Assembly: GCA_027946555.1 (NCBI GenBank)
Contig: JAPEVC010000290.1
Location: 1-40,133 of the forward strand
Direction: 5' to 3'
Origin: Gnomoniopsis sp. IMI 355080
Taxonomy: Eukaryota; Ascomycota; Sordariomycetes; Diaporthales; Gnomoniaceae
Length of the DNA: 40,133 nt
Of this stretch, positions 10,484 to 21,864 are shown piece after piece. The notes beneath the pieces were generated by a model. It did not search any database. It saw only the letters and a program-made list of their open reading frames with translations, and was not told where the DNA came from. Within the stretch, counting starts at the first letter, position 1. Every line of letters starts with the position of its first letter. The position numbers were made by a program, and so were the translations under genes.

Positions 10484-12175
10484 CTAGTATACTTTAAAAC
10501 CCCCTGGCATTAGGTTTTGGAATACCCCGGAAGGATCGTATTGAGTAGCCACAGCCTGGAGAAATACTTGATTTTCCACTCCATAACTAGCAACTGGGTC
10601 CTGGTCCGCAGCAGCATGATTCATATCCACATATAGGTAATATGCGCCGGTCGCGTAAGCTATGCTGATAATATTAACTAGAAGCGTTTGCGCCGCGGCA
10701 CGTACAATTACACTATCGTTGGCAGATGGAAATGACGCCGTTAGCTCGATAAGAACAAGGCCTTCTTTGGGCATGCTGTCGAGGCCTAGCATGTTGCCGC
10801 CCCTAACCTTGGACTGGTTCACGATAGCGGGTACGATGGGCTCGAGACTGAGGGACCATTGAATCTCGGATACAGTGGAGACGGCTACGGTGCTGGAGTT
10901 ATAGACGTCCCACAGACCTTCCAGCATAGCCAGCTTATTAACAAAGCTTGCTGAGAAGGTAATTTGCCTTTCCAAGCGCATACGATGTTAACGTCGTCGA
11001 GCCAACGGCAAAAATAGAAGCTATCGGGGCTTACTCACTGGTACCCATCCGCTGAAAGCTCGCCCTCTTTATCGGAAAATTCTCCCATTGTCATCACAGC
11101 CGTATCGTTTAATAGTTGGCCAGGGATTGACGTGAAAGCCTGGAACGCCGGCGGGTTTATAACGGGTTCCGCGTAGGCGTAGTTGTTGACTAATAGAGTG
11201 CCCGTCGATGGGGAGTAGGCAAAGGTCAGAATTAGACCGGCATCAACGTCGTAATGGGGGTCCGCGGTGAAGGCATAGAAGGCAGCGAGCTGGTTAGAGA
11301 GTGTCGTGGTGGGGTAGTAGGCATCGCCGCCCCATACGGATTCAAGCGCAAAGGTTTGGAAAGTGTACTTAGTGACGATGCCGAAGTTGCTGCCACCGCC
11401 CTTCAGGGCTTTCCATAAGTCGGAGTTGGTGGACTGATTAGCGGTAACTATAGTCCCGTTGGCTAGCACAACCTCATACTCGACCACGCTGTCACAGGTG
11501 AAGCCGGCCTTGGTTGCGAAATAACCAAATCCGCCTAGAGATATTGTTTAATATCGGATCGCACACCGTACACAAAGATTTAAATCAGATTAAAGGAGAC
11601 ATACCACCAAGCGTTAGACCTCCGACTCCAACCGGACCGTCTCTGCCTCCGGGGACAGACAGTCCCAGATCACTCAGAGCTGTATAGACAGCGCCCCATG
11701 TTTGGCCCGGTCCGATGGCCGCAAAACGACCGTCACTCGTAGGCGTGATGAAATCTAAGCCTCGCAGGTCGATGGTGACGCCGTCCTGGATATTGGCAAT
11801 CCCGGCAATGGCACCGTGGCCGCCGCTGCGGACAGCAAACTTGGCTGAGTTGTACACGAGGATCTTGAGAGCGGTCGAGACGTCTTGAGCCGAGGTTGCT
11901 AACACGATGCAGGAGGGGGTAATGAGTTGCTCCTGCTGAGACCAGTAGGACAACGTCGAGTTGAGATAGGCTGATGAATTCCGACGTGAAACAATTTGCC
12001 CTAGCGTGGCGGTAAGAGTCTCGCACACTAGAGATGTTGCATGTGTACTGGCGATCGCAGGGTGAGAATCCTGGGCGGGTAATAAGAGGGAGGCGACAGG
12101 ATTCAGAGCAAGCAGCAGCACTAAAGTTCTAGCTGCAAATGACTTGGAGCGCCCTAAGAATTTCAGAGGTCCCAT
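10484..12175 (-). CDS. BBE-like FAD-linked oxidase (secreted/ER-targeted), copy 1
   Basis: Three exons: 12175..11605, 11534..11039 and 10967..10484, with introns of 70 and 71 nt; 516 residues. The N-terminus has a basic start then a hydrophobic stretch (about residues 14-33), consistent with a signal peptide. The FAD-binding PCMH-type domain shows FAVRSGGHGAIAGIANIQDG, whose H120 is the expected 8-alpha-histidyl FAD attachment site. VGVGGLTLGGGFGYF lacks the Cys that gives bicovalent flavin in some berberine-bridge enzymes. The C-terminal BBE element appears as the PDPxGVFQNLMPGG-like segment at the end (DPSGVFQNLMPGGFKVY). Fungal members oxidise alcohols, amines or sugars and often serve in secondary metabolism; the substrate cannot be read here. 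It shares the 12176-12698 promoter region with a divergent paralogue. Confidence 0.88.
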
Positions 12176-12698
12176 TTTCGGTTCGAACGGGGTGCACCTA
12201 GGTAGAATTCAAATTAACTTGATAAGCTAGAAGAAAGTAGAGAGCCACCGGAGAAGAAACGAAAACTCTAAGAACCTTTGCTGCAGGAGGCTTTTGTAGA
12301 CCCTTATTAGAGGTCGCCGGGGTTAGGAAGTACCTAGGTAGGTAAGCAATAGTTGACTGAGGATTCTCGGTCCACCGGAGTTGGAAGGACATTGAGAATC
12401 CCCTTTCGCTCGTTGACTCCGATTTTGGCAGGGAGGAAGCGAGGTTCCCTGCAATGTGCACATGTAATGCATGCCACACGGTGCGCCGCGCTTACTGTAC
12501 CGGTTTGGGACACTCCTACTTATCAATAATATGTTGGTACTATTGATCCAGTGCGAGTGCACACCTTATATTAAGTTAGCGGGCGGTGACAACTACATAA
12601 GAATACCCGCTTTGTTCTCCCCCCGGACATTTCTTTCCCTCCGCACGCACTACTATAACATATACAATCCTACAAAGCAGAGAGACGTATCATCAAGT
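12176..12698. promoter_or_regulatory. Bidirectional promoter between two BBE-like oxidase genes
   Basis: About 520 bp separates the two ATGs of a head-to-head pair of related FAD oxidases. It contains CACCTAGGTAG at about 12195 and TACCTAGGTAGGTAAG at 12331-12346. CCTAGGTA-type oligomers are palindromic at their core, so they could act in both directions. No TATA box is convincing. Co-regulation is inferred from the layout only. Confidence 0.45.
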
Positions 12699-14460
12699 AT
12701 GACAAGCACAACCAGTCTTGCCGGCACTTGCGTAAGTAGGTCGGCTGGATTGCCCCATCGAGCGACAGACAACCCCTTCTCCCGGGCCACCCTCCAATTG
12801 CAAGAACATATTTTCACAGACAGCTGACTATATTCTAAATTTTCACACCCGCAGTGCCTAGCTTTAGCCTCAGTGCTAGGCGACGACAAGGTCTCATTCC
12901 CGGGAAGCAAGGTCTACGAACTCTCGCTGGCCTCATACTTCTCCCAGCAAGAAGCCCAAGTCAAGCCGCTTTGCATCGTGACACCTGCCACCGCACAAGA
13001 CGTCGCGGTTGCTATCAAGACGCTAACGCTCTCAACCGCCGCTAACGCCAACACATCACTCAAAGAGCCCAACGGGAGCAAGGAGCAGCACGTCGATCGA
13101 GAGAACTACTTGCCATTCGCGGTGCGCTCCGGCGGCCATGCCGGTTTCGCGGGCGCCGCAAACATTGCCGACGGTGTCACCCTCGATCTCAGCTCGCTTC
13201 ACGATATCGTAGTCAGCGCCGACAGATCCACCGTCTCCGTGGGCGTGGGCGCCACCTGGGGAGATGTGTACGCCGCTCTCGAGCCCCTCGGGCTGATGGT
13301 TGCGGGCGGGCGGGCTGCACAGGTGGGCGTCGGCGGGCTGGTCACAGGTGGCGGCATCTCTTTCTTCTCCCCGCGCTACGGCTGGACCTGCGATACCGTG
13401 TCGAGCTTCGAGGTCATCTTGGCGAACGGCACAGTTGTTCACACCGGTCGTGGTGATATCACGGTCGCGGGGCTCGAGGGAAGCGGCTCTGCGGCCCTGG
13501 GCGTAGCGCTCCGTGGCGGTTCAAATAACTTCGGTGTGGTGACGCGCGTGGACCTGGATGCTTTTGAGCAGGGCCAGGTTTGGGGAGGGATCGTATACCA
13601 TGACTTATCTACAATTGACCAGCAGCTTAAAGCATTCTCTGACTTCAGCTCTGCACCTGACTACGATGAATACGCCTCCCTTATTATGAGCTTCGGCTTT
13701 GCATCTGGACAGGGCGCGGCAGTTGTTAACAACATCGAGTATACTAAGGCGGTTGAGAACCCGCCCGTCTTCGCCGCGCTGATGAATATCCCATCGTTGC
13801 ACAGCACAGTGCGTCTTACGGGAATGACGGACATCTCCAAGGAGCAAGGGTCCATGGCACCCGATGGTCGTCGGTATGGAAATCCGGTGGTCCCTACATT
13901 GGGTCATCTCAACTCCTGAGTACCCTGCTCCAAAACAGCAGAAGACAAGGCAGGCTAACTAACATGTTCTCCTGGCACGCAGTCAACTCTCGGTCGTTAC
14001 TACCCATGGCTCTACCATTCATATGCTAAACGCGACATACACCGCCTGGAGCCAGAGCCTCGCCACAGTCGAAGACATTCCCGGCATCGTGTGGTCCATC
14101 TCGCTTGAGCCCCTGCCGCCCGCCATCTACGCACGCAATGCTCGGTCGAACGCTTTGGGCTTAGAGGACAGATCCGCGCCGCTGGTGGTCGTGCTCCTTA
14201 CCGCTACTTGGACGGCGGCTGAGGACGACTCCGCGGTTCAGAAGGCGGCGCGGGGCTTGTTTGATGCGATCGAGAACGAGGCTCGGAGGTTGGAATCCTA
14301 TGACTCGTTTGTGTATCTCAATTACGCGGCTCCCTGGCAGAAGCCTCTTGGAAGTTACGGTGAGCAACGGGTGGACTTTTTGAAGAGGGTGAGAGATGGC
14401 GTCGATCCCAAGGGTATCTTCACCCATTATGTTCCTGGCGGATTCAAACTTCCACGGTAG
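12699..14460 (+). CDS. BBE-like FAD-linked oxidase, copy 2
   Basis: Three exons: 12699..12731 (11 codons), 12855..13873 and 13983..14460; introns of 123 and 109 nt; 509 residues. The tiny first exon ends in a GTAAGT donor, and the joined N-terminus runs TSLAGTC-CLALASVLGD, the usual short lead-in of this family, with at most a weak signal sequence. Motifs: PFAVRSGGHAGFAGAANIADG (H106 as the expected FAD-linking His), VGVGGLVTGGGISFFSPRYG without the second, Cys-type flavin link, and DPKGIFTHYVPGGFKLP at the C-terminus (BBE domain). About 25 extra residues with Asn, Lys and Glu sit just before the FAD motif. The last intron lies at the same place in the protein (DGR/R-Q) as in copy 1 (DGY-Q), supporting common descent. 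Its 3' end converges on the SDR gene. Confidence 0.88.
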
Positions 14461-14610
14461 TGGTGGCACACGTCGATTTAGCTTCTGACAATGATATGGA
14501 TAATTACAAAGACAGCCTACACCATCGGGAGAAACACTGATAGACAAATTGAATTCGCGCGCTGATATTGTGGCTGCTTTTAAAGACGACCTTCTATTCC
14601 TCAAGCAGCT

Positions 14611-15688
14611 TCAAGAGTCCGTAAGACTCTTTGACAACTCATCAAGTCCCTGTCCAGTGCTCATCATACTGTCCTGTGAAGGTGAAAGTGGATTAGACAT
14701 AGATTGACCCAGAAGCGTTGCCACAAGCTTGGAGAACATATGGGGCTGGTTGATAATGTACTTACGGCCACAGAAACAGGCACCCATCGCGAGACAAACT
14801 TGACGGAACCAGCGTTAGCACCCTTCCAGACCTGACCGTGTCGTCCCTTGCCCACGACGTCATCCACCAGCGACGCGGCCAACTCATCGACCGAACCACC
14901 CTTGGGACCGGCATGCCCTTTAGCCCATTTGGAGATGGTGTCTCGTATCACCGAATATCGCGAGGTTGGGGACAATATGACATCAGGCTCATTCGCGTGA
15001 AAGGGCGTGGCCACCGTGCCGAGGATGACGGACACCACGCTCACGCAGAACGGAGAAAGTTCTAGACGGAGGGTGTCGGAGAGATTATTCAGAGCGGCTT
15101 TGGAGGAGGAGTAGACGCCTATAATCATTTGATTTTTCGTCAACCAGTGGTGGGAGCTAAGTGTGATTTGGTTTCATGTGACGAAGAAAAAAAACATTAA
15201 GTACGTAATAGAGGAAAGAAAGACGATGATTATTTGGGTCACATACCAATCCAGGGTGTGTTTATCACGCCGGCGACACTGCTAATGTTGACGACACGCC
15301 CCTTGCTCTCGATCAAAAGGCTAGCAAAGGCCTGAGTGGTCCGCAAAGGTCCCCAAAGATTGACCTCGTGCACGGCTTTAGCCTTGTTAATGTCTACGTC
15401 CAGCAAAGGCATCGTATAGCCGCCGCCAGCATTATTAACGAGGACGTCCAGGCCCCCGCCTGCCTCTTTGACCGCGACGGCGGCGGCGGCAACCGACTCG
15501 GGCGAAACCACATCCAAGGTCAGGACCTTGACATTAGGATAGGAGCTCAAGGCGGCGGGGATCTTGGACGGGTCCCGCGCGGTGGCGAAGACAGTGTGCC
15601 CGGCTTGAGCGAGGACGTTGGTCAGCGCTGCACCGATACCGCCGGTGGAGCAGCCGGTGATTAGGATGGTCTTGGCACTGGATGGCAT
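14611..15688 (-). CDS. Short-chain dehydrogenase/reductase (AYR1-like classical SDR)
   Basis: Three exons: 15688..15247, 15118..14766 and 14673..14611; introns of 128 and 92 nt; 285 residues. The upstream part of the frame begins with TTG, so the ATG at 15688 (MPSSAKTILITG) is the start. The NAD(P)-binding TGCSTGGIG sits at residues 11-19, NNAG at 85-88, the catalytic Ser in NISSVAG near 136-137, and YSSSK (Y150, K154) is restored exactly across the first splice junction. The overall pattern resembles fungal relatives of 1-acyl-dihydroxyacetone-phosphate reductase, many of which act as tailoring enzymes; the substrate is unknown. The last exon of 20 codons (GQGLDELSK) is typical of this group's tail. 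It converges with the second BBE-like oxidase, 150 bp apart, and may be co-expressed with it. Confidence 0.88.
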
Positions 15689-17207
15689 ATTGAGAGGAAA
15701 ACGTAGACCGTTCTGAGAGAAGCTGCTCAAGTCAGACGTTGCCGCTTTGGGAGGCTCAATTTTTGGGGTTGAGCTTAGAAGATCAGGATCAACATAAGGC
15801 TGACTGGCTGCTTAATAGCCTCTTAGTATGCGTGCGGCTGTCATGTCGGCCTAAAGCGAGACACAGCCTGTGCCGTTGCTAAGTTTATGCGGTCTTTCAA
15901 TTTATTGAATCACTTACTAAGGTATGTACTTATTAGAATTTGCTTGATTTGTTATAGGCAGCTAGCCTGATCTAAACAGTAGGTACTACTACAACCCCAG
16001 TACTTGCTACAGGTCCTTTTGCAAGACCGGGAGTCTTGCCGCTTTGTACAGTATATGACGGGCCGCATTACGGGTGAATCTCGTATTCATGGCCTGCGCG
16101 CGGGGTGGCACATTGGGGGCTCATAACGGAAATCCAGTATCCGAGTATCAATCCAACCAACAGCCGGCTTGGAATCACATGCGCTGATCTCAAATGATCA
16201 GCACGAGATCAGCACATGTAAGAAAGCTGTGCTCGCAAGGCTGAATCGGAAGCTAGCCTAAAGCCATCTTACACAGTACCTGGATAGTCAAGGCACACAG
16301 GTTGCAATGCTGTGAACGCTTCATGCACAGTCAGCCCAACATCCAGCTCAGCTGTGCGTTTATTCGTTCTACCCCGCCCGAGCCGCCTAGCTTGCGGCAC
16401 AGGGGATATGTTGGTCGCCCGAGCCGCCTAGCTTGCGGCACAGGGGATATGTTGGTTGCAACCTTGCCGTTCCCGTCTCCGTGCCACACCTCCAACTAAT
16501 AAGCCAGCCCGGCCAACGTATGTGTAGAGCGTATTGTAAGGAGAGTCGGGGATGTTTGCCTAACTTGCCTGTAAACCATTTCTGGATCCTCGGGTAGCGT
16601 TGATTCCGATGAGCGAATGTCGTGCCGCACCAATAATTTGGCGTAAGCGAGCGAAATCCATTGCCAAAGGTAAGCAAGCAGTCTCTAGAGCCGCCGATAA
16701 GTGACGTGCCTTGCTTAATAAGTTGTACACACCCTCGGCAAAACCCGTCAACGGGTCGTCCCTGACTGCCGACGGGCCTTGGCAGGGACAGGGGTCAGAA
16801 ACTGATGCCACGAGTGCTTTAGCCTGAACCCCTTCCTGGGCCCCCCCAGAATACCTGCAGATTCCAACTCTTGGTCTAGACCTGTGTGATTTCTTTGGTA
16901 CCTGAGACTGGACTTCAAGTGTCACTCAATGCATCACTTCTACGGTGTATGAACTGAATATATTGGAGAATAACTGAGCAACGTCCGTTCTAACAAACTG
17001 TCCTCATCTCAACTGTATTCGCTGGACTTTTCATAATGCCAAGACTCCCCACTAAAGCGCTCGAAGTATGCGCTACTCACCCTTTAAAAGCTGCGGATCA
17101 GAACGCAAGAGATTGACTTTGCGGGGTCTGGAGAAGATACCTAAGCAAGGCGGCTAATTTAGTAACTGGACGTGAATGATAAGTCAATTCCATTCACCAG
17201 ACTTGAC
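15689..17207. other. Intergenic with a 41-bp tandem duplication
   Basis: No supported gene; open frames on both strands lack family features. The one clear structure is the perfect tandem repeat at 16375-16456 (separate entry). Confidence 0.55.
16375..16456. repeat. Perfect 41-bp tandem duplication
   Basis: Positions 16375-16415 and 16416-16456 are identical 41-bp units, beginning CGCCCGAGCCGCCTAGCTTG. The copies have not diverged, so the duplication looks recent. It lies in non-coding sequence between the SDR and rhodopsin-like genes. Confidence 0.95.
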
Positions 17208-18835
17208 TTACCGGGTCTGCGCGGGCTGCTGTTCCTGCCGCACGGCCACGGTCCTCTCGACCATAATCCCCTCTCTCTGTCTCTGTGTTGATCCGATGGC
17301 ATCCAACCCAGGCGCAGACCGTACAAGTCCATCCGTCGAAGTAGTGGTCCTGCCGGCGCCCGACATAGGCTGAAACTCCAGCTCGTCGAGCTCATGATAC
17401 TGCCCATGGTAACCCATGCTGACTGTGGTCTGGAAATTGTCCTTGCCTATTTGTTGCGGAGAAGAGCCATCCTTGCCACCGCTCTCGCCGATGATCATGC
17501 CGCTACCGCCGCCGCCGCCCGTGCCTCGGCTTCCGGACAGCCGGGATTGCAGGGACTTGAACAGCCAGGACTCGCTGACATTGACCTTGACGAAGGTCGC
17601 GAAACCTGGCATAGAGCTCACAATAAGGGCGACGTTGTTTTCGACGATGCTATATGCAAAGCAGGTCAGAAAGTGTTGAACAATTGCCTTATGGATTATA
17701 GGCGGGTCGTGGCGTCCAGAGGACGAGGGGCACGGTAGTGAACAGGATGTTCCGCGACCTACACGCAGATGAAGACTTGTGTCTGCGGCCATGTTGAGTC
17801 CGCTTTATTCTTGTACAACTCGACGCGATATCGTAGGGCCACCACACTGGCGACAACACCCCTGCATAGCAGGATCAGCACAAATCTAAGCCCCCTTTTT
17901 GTTGATACGTGCGTGCTCGACTGGCTTACATCAAGGCAGTCGCAAAGACCGTCGCCAATCCCAAGCGCTTGCCCGTTGATAGGTGAAGTCGCATGATCAC
18001 AGGCAGAGGCAGGACAAAAAGATATAAATCAACCACAACTGCCAGGGACCCTTGCACCATACCCCAGTAGATGAGTTTTTCGGGGGCTCCATTAACAAGT
18101 AGGTCCGACCATGTCTGGCCCACATGGGGTGCGGCGTAGTAGGCCTCGAGAGGGACACTCGGGAAGTACGTGACGAAAGTGAGGACCAGGCCCGCGTAGA
18201 CGGCGATGCGGAATTGGGCGTTGATCCGGAATAGCTGGAGGTAGAGAAACAGAATCGATGCCTTCGTTATGCCGATGACGGGGCCGAGTATAGTTCCTTG
18301 AGCGAAAAGAATCTTCAGACTCGCGTTAGGAACCACAACACTGACAACTTGAGCACACGAAATAAAGGGCAGTGAGCAATACCTTCATGTATCTAGGCGT
18401 AAACCAGCATGCTGGCACGTCCCACTGGTGTCTGGCATATTTCACCACTATGCGACTGGCTGTTAGGTATGCAAGTTCGGCACTCCAGGACAATGGCCAG
18501 GACGCCGTGGCCTACTTACTGTCCAGACAAAGTGCCGTGTATACGATGGTCAGGATAAACCCAGCCAGTGCGAGATCTGTGTCCAGTCATGTCAATGATG
18601 GTCTCAAAAGGCGTATCCTCGTTAAAGGCCGTGTCAGTCTCCACTCACAGTCGGCTGTGCTCAGTTTCCTCATGTGTGTATAAAACCTGCCAATCGTGAA
18701 CACCAGGGACCACGCGGTTATGAATGCCGAAACGCCGATAAGCTCCGACTCTAAAGTAACCGGGTCCACGAGGTTGAACTCCCCGTTCGGCGGCGTCCCG
18801 GCTGGAACTTGGCAAAGATCAGCCGCACCAGACAT
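17208..18835 (-). CDS. Fungal rhodopsin-like 7-TM integral membrane protein, copy 1
   Basis: Six exons: 18835..18649, 18576..18520, 18459..18383, 18312..17930, 17861..17763 and 17649..17208; 414 residues. All splice junctions rejoin hydrophobic helices in frame, for instance ADC/YLALAGFILTIVY and the ILFAQGTILGPVIG join after a CTAAC branch. The family pattern is clear: an N-terminal helix with GRFYTH, then CLDxSR, HQWDV, FTPRYMK, ITKASILFLYLQLF, a long loop with VPLEAYYAAP, VVDLYLFVLPLPVI, GKRLGLATVF and the terminal IVENNVALIVSSMPGF helix, followed by a Gly/Ser-rich cytosolic tail. Such proteins are plasma-membrane proteins of unknown function; they lie near Pth11-like receptors in sequence space but have no CFEM domain here. 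A GTAAGT at 17211 could splice the last codons and move the stop to 17159. Confidence 0.85.
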
Positions 18836-20010
18836 TATTTCCGGCGAGGCTTGTCAGTTGACAAAAATATTACTATGCAGAATACGGTGGAAAATCTGAA
18901 CAAAAGAACAATGGGTTGGCCTTTCATTGAATGACAGATGAGAGGGTGCGAACCTTGTTGCTTAAAGGAGATGATGTGAGAGGAGGGGAGGCTGAATGTG
19001 GAAATAACTACCAGTCTTAACCAGATAGTGAGGCGCGACCGCTGTTGGTAGCATTGGGGTCGATATCCCGATGTCATGAAACTAAAAATAGTTGCAATCT
19101 TCGGGCCTATCAGGGACCCAGACTCCTCCATGATCGTGTATTATGAACCTCTAGTGGGGACGGTGTAATTCTGCTGCAGTTCGTCAAGCATCCGGGCAGT
19201 TTTGGCTGATGATGCACATACCATTTGATTCCTAGGTATAACCCATTACGGCATCTTTGCTACCCTGTACCTGTCCAAACCATGGTGAAGAGAACCTACC
19301 TTTGCCAGGCAAAGATTTTGAGCATTGTTGGGCCTAGGAGACTCCCGGAGACACAGCGGACCTAGAGAGCCTGCCGCTCGTATTTGTGCGCGTGATCTTC
19401 GCCTCCATGGCTTAAACGCCCGTTGGTAAGATGTGCAACGCCAAAAGTGACTGACATTGCTCGAGGCCAAGAATGTAACCTGTTGGTGACAGATGTGCTC
19501 AGCCTGCAGGATGGCTGCAGGCAATATTGCAATACCTTACATGTTGTAAAGACCGCATCAGAGTCTTGCACACAGTATGCTCTAGGTCAGGCAAATGCAA
19601 GGTTCGGGGTCCGATGCATGCGTGGAAGCAACCGTTTTTATTATAGGCATGGTTAGACCTCGGGGGAACTCCGGAGAAGCCAGTAGGCCCGCTTCAAATT
19701 GGTGCCATACCTTGCCAATTGACCGACTTCTCAACGGAGGGATCCGACGATTTCGGCCTCAAGTTTCTGATCAGTGGAAAATTCATAACTACCTAGTTAC
19801 GAAAGTGACTGAACGTTGCAGTGACAAGAGACAGCAGTAAGTACATCAGGGTTCATCATTGCCGCACTCCATCGTGTAAGAATCCTCAAGGGTAGGTTGT
19901 CAAGGGTAGGGAAGTGACTCTCATTTTTAACTGTCAAAATACTCTTCCACCATGGCATTTCTCCTAGTGAGAATGCAAGAACCTTGGAATATACCCTGTC
20001 ATTCGAATTC
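18836..20010. other. Intergenic, no gene recognised
   Basis: Promoter side of the rhodopsin-like gene and 3' flank of the minus-strand P450. Short frames on both strands show no family motif. Confidence 0.55.
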
Positions 20011-21864
20011 TTAGTCTGAATTTCTCTTCCGCAACCGTACCTTGAGATCCTGTCCTTCCTTAATCGACATGATGCCTAGTACAGGCTTCCCCTCCTCAGC
20101 GGCTGGGACGGCTTGATGCCCATCCATCTCAATATCAAAACGGTGAGTCAAGAGAGTGATAAACAGCAGCACCGATCGCTTGGCAATGTACCTGCCGGGA
20201 CACATGGTAGTTCCCCCTCCAAAGGGCCGCCAATTGCTGCTTTTAGTGAGATTTATCTTCTCCGAGAAGCGCTCCGGCCTGAATTCGGCAATCGAACCCC
20301 CAAACACGCCCTCTTCGAAGTGCAGCTGGCGATATGGGATCATCAGCCGGTTGCCCTTTCGAAGCACCTTACCGCCTATGACAGTGTCCTCGCTTATGAA
20401 GCGCACTGATGCGGAATATGCTGACATGCGGATGGTCTCGTCCCACATCGCGTCAAGCTTAGGGCATTTCTTGTGCAAGTGATCTAGGTCAATGCTTCCG
20501 TCCTGTCTGAAGGCACAGGCTGACTCTTCTCGTACTTGTCGAATCAGTGAAGGTCGTTGTAGGAGGTAGGCGAGGAGCCAAAATGCGGCTTTCCGAGTGT
20601 TGGTATTGATACTGCAAATTGTCAATAAAAGATTATCTAATACAAGGCTGCCAGACAGAATATCTCGTTCGCTATCAGAAAGAAGACTCACCCCCAATAG
20701 ATGGTCACCAACATCGTGGCGATGTCCTGCTCGCTGATATGCAAAGCCCGCATCTCATTCTCCATAGCCTTAGTGAACCATGCGTCCCCGCTTCGCTGCG
20801 TCTGAGGCAGCTGAATATACTTGAGCAAAGCCCGGCTGATTGCATCTCTAGCACCCTTCATCTCACCAGCAAGAAAGCTCGGGTACTGATAGAGAACCTG
20901 CCAACTTAGCTCATCGAATATAATGAAGGTCTTGGTGAGGGTAGGATCGATCCGGGCCAATGCATCTCCAAAGTATGCCTTCTGCCCGGCGCGCGTGAAC
21001 CCATCGGAACACCATTCCATCAATGGCAGTACAATTTCGTTGTGTGTTGATGAAATCACGTAAGGGCAAGCCTTTTTGAGCTGTTCAAGACGCAAGTGCT
21101 TATCAAACCACGCGAGAAACTGGCCCTCCAGGAAGTCCAATCGTTCGCCTGGGTATAGCTGGTGAATATGCATGCTGCGTGCCAAGGTCGCGAGTGGTTT
21201 CGCATGAGGATTTGGGAACCCATCTTTGTCCTTAGGGAGGGGCGTGTACATGGCCTGCACGCATGACTCCGTGTTTCCGCACGCCCGCATCATCGCCTGC
21301 ACGAACTGGTTGAAGGACAGGGTTTCGGTATTCCTGTATGCTTCCGCAACATCCTCAGACTTGGTGATGACATAGATCTTGGCACCGCCGATTGTGAGGG
21401 CGAAAGGCGCATTGCCATTGTCGAGTTGTTTCCTGTGTTAACATCGTGTATGTAAGCGGAAGTTCAATCTCACAAGTTCTCTCTGTGACCTATGCTACAT
21501 ACCTTGCCCGAGATAGTAAAGCATTTGAATTATTAAAGAAAGCCCGGCCATGCCCTGTGTTCAATCAGACGCAGCTCCAATGATACCACTCAACCACGCT
21601 CACCTATAACTATATATGTGAAGTCAGCAATATGATGAGGAGGTATGAGTAATATGGACACCACTCACTCGGGATCCAGTATGGCAGCTCTCTGGGGTCA
21701 TCAGGGTATAGTAAGGGGATGATTGTGAATCGCCAGAGGCTCCAGAACATCCACAATGAGGCAAGAGAGAATGCAAATAAGATAAGATTTTGATTCTCAT
21801 TGAACTTGTCTGGCAGGATGTCCAAGACATTTTCAGCATGAATTGAGAAATTGTCCAAGAGCAT
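20011..21864 (-). CDS. Cytochrome P450 monooxygenase (CYP7/CYP8-like branch) with a 6-nt microexon
   Basis: Six exons: 21864..21669, 21609..21604, 21554..21503, 21432..20692 and 20611..20011, where the second is the 6-nt microexon (five exons in all plus no further introns seen); 531 residues. The start is the ATG at 21864; the longer frame begins with TTG. The N-terminal membrane anchor lies at about residues 27-50 (LILFAFSLASLWMFWSLW). The microexon restores the conserved P-x-x-G-H element (YWIP-IIG-HGRAFF). Later come the I-helix region with NTNTRKAAFW, the K-helix ETIR (ExxR), FRPERF and the heme loop FGGGTTMCPGR with the proximal Cys. The overall pattern resembles fungal P450s related to animal CYP7/CYP8 (sterol hydroxylase and prostacyclin synthase types); substrate unknown. 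It is expected in the ER membrane. It is divergent from the plus-strand P450, with about 1 kb between the starts. Confidence 0.87.
21604..21609 (-). other. 6-nt microexon of the P450 gene
   Basis: The six bases TTATAG (minus strand) are flanked by an AG acceptor (21611/21610) and a GTGAGC donor (21603 on). Introns on either side are 59 and 49 nt. Joining them makes I-I-G between YWIP and HGRAFF, as expected from the P450 family. Skipping the microexon also keeps frame but loses that motif. Confidence 0.7.

Noticed and set aside
15689..15730. An N-terminal extension of the SDR
   Set aside because: The extension begins with TTG, not ATG; the first ATG at 15688 fits the conserved start.
16560..16925. 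Minus-strand frame of 121 codons
   Set aside because: No motif, odd composition, and it overlaps other non-coding frames.
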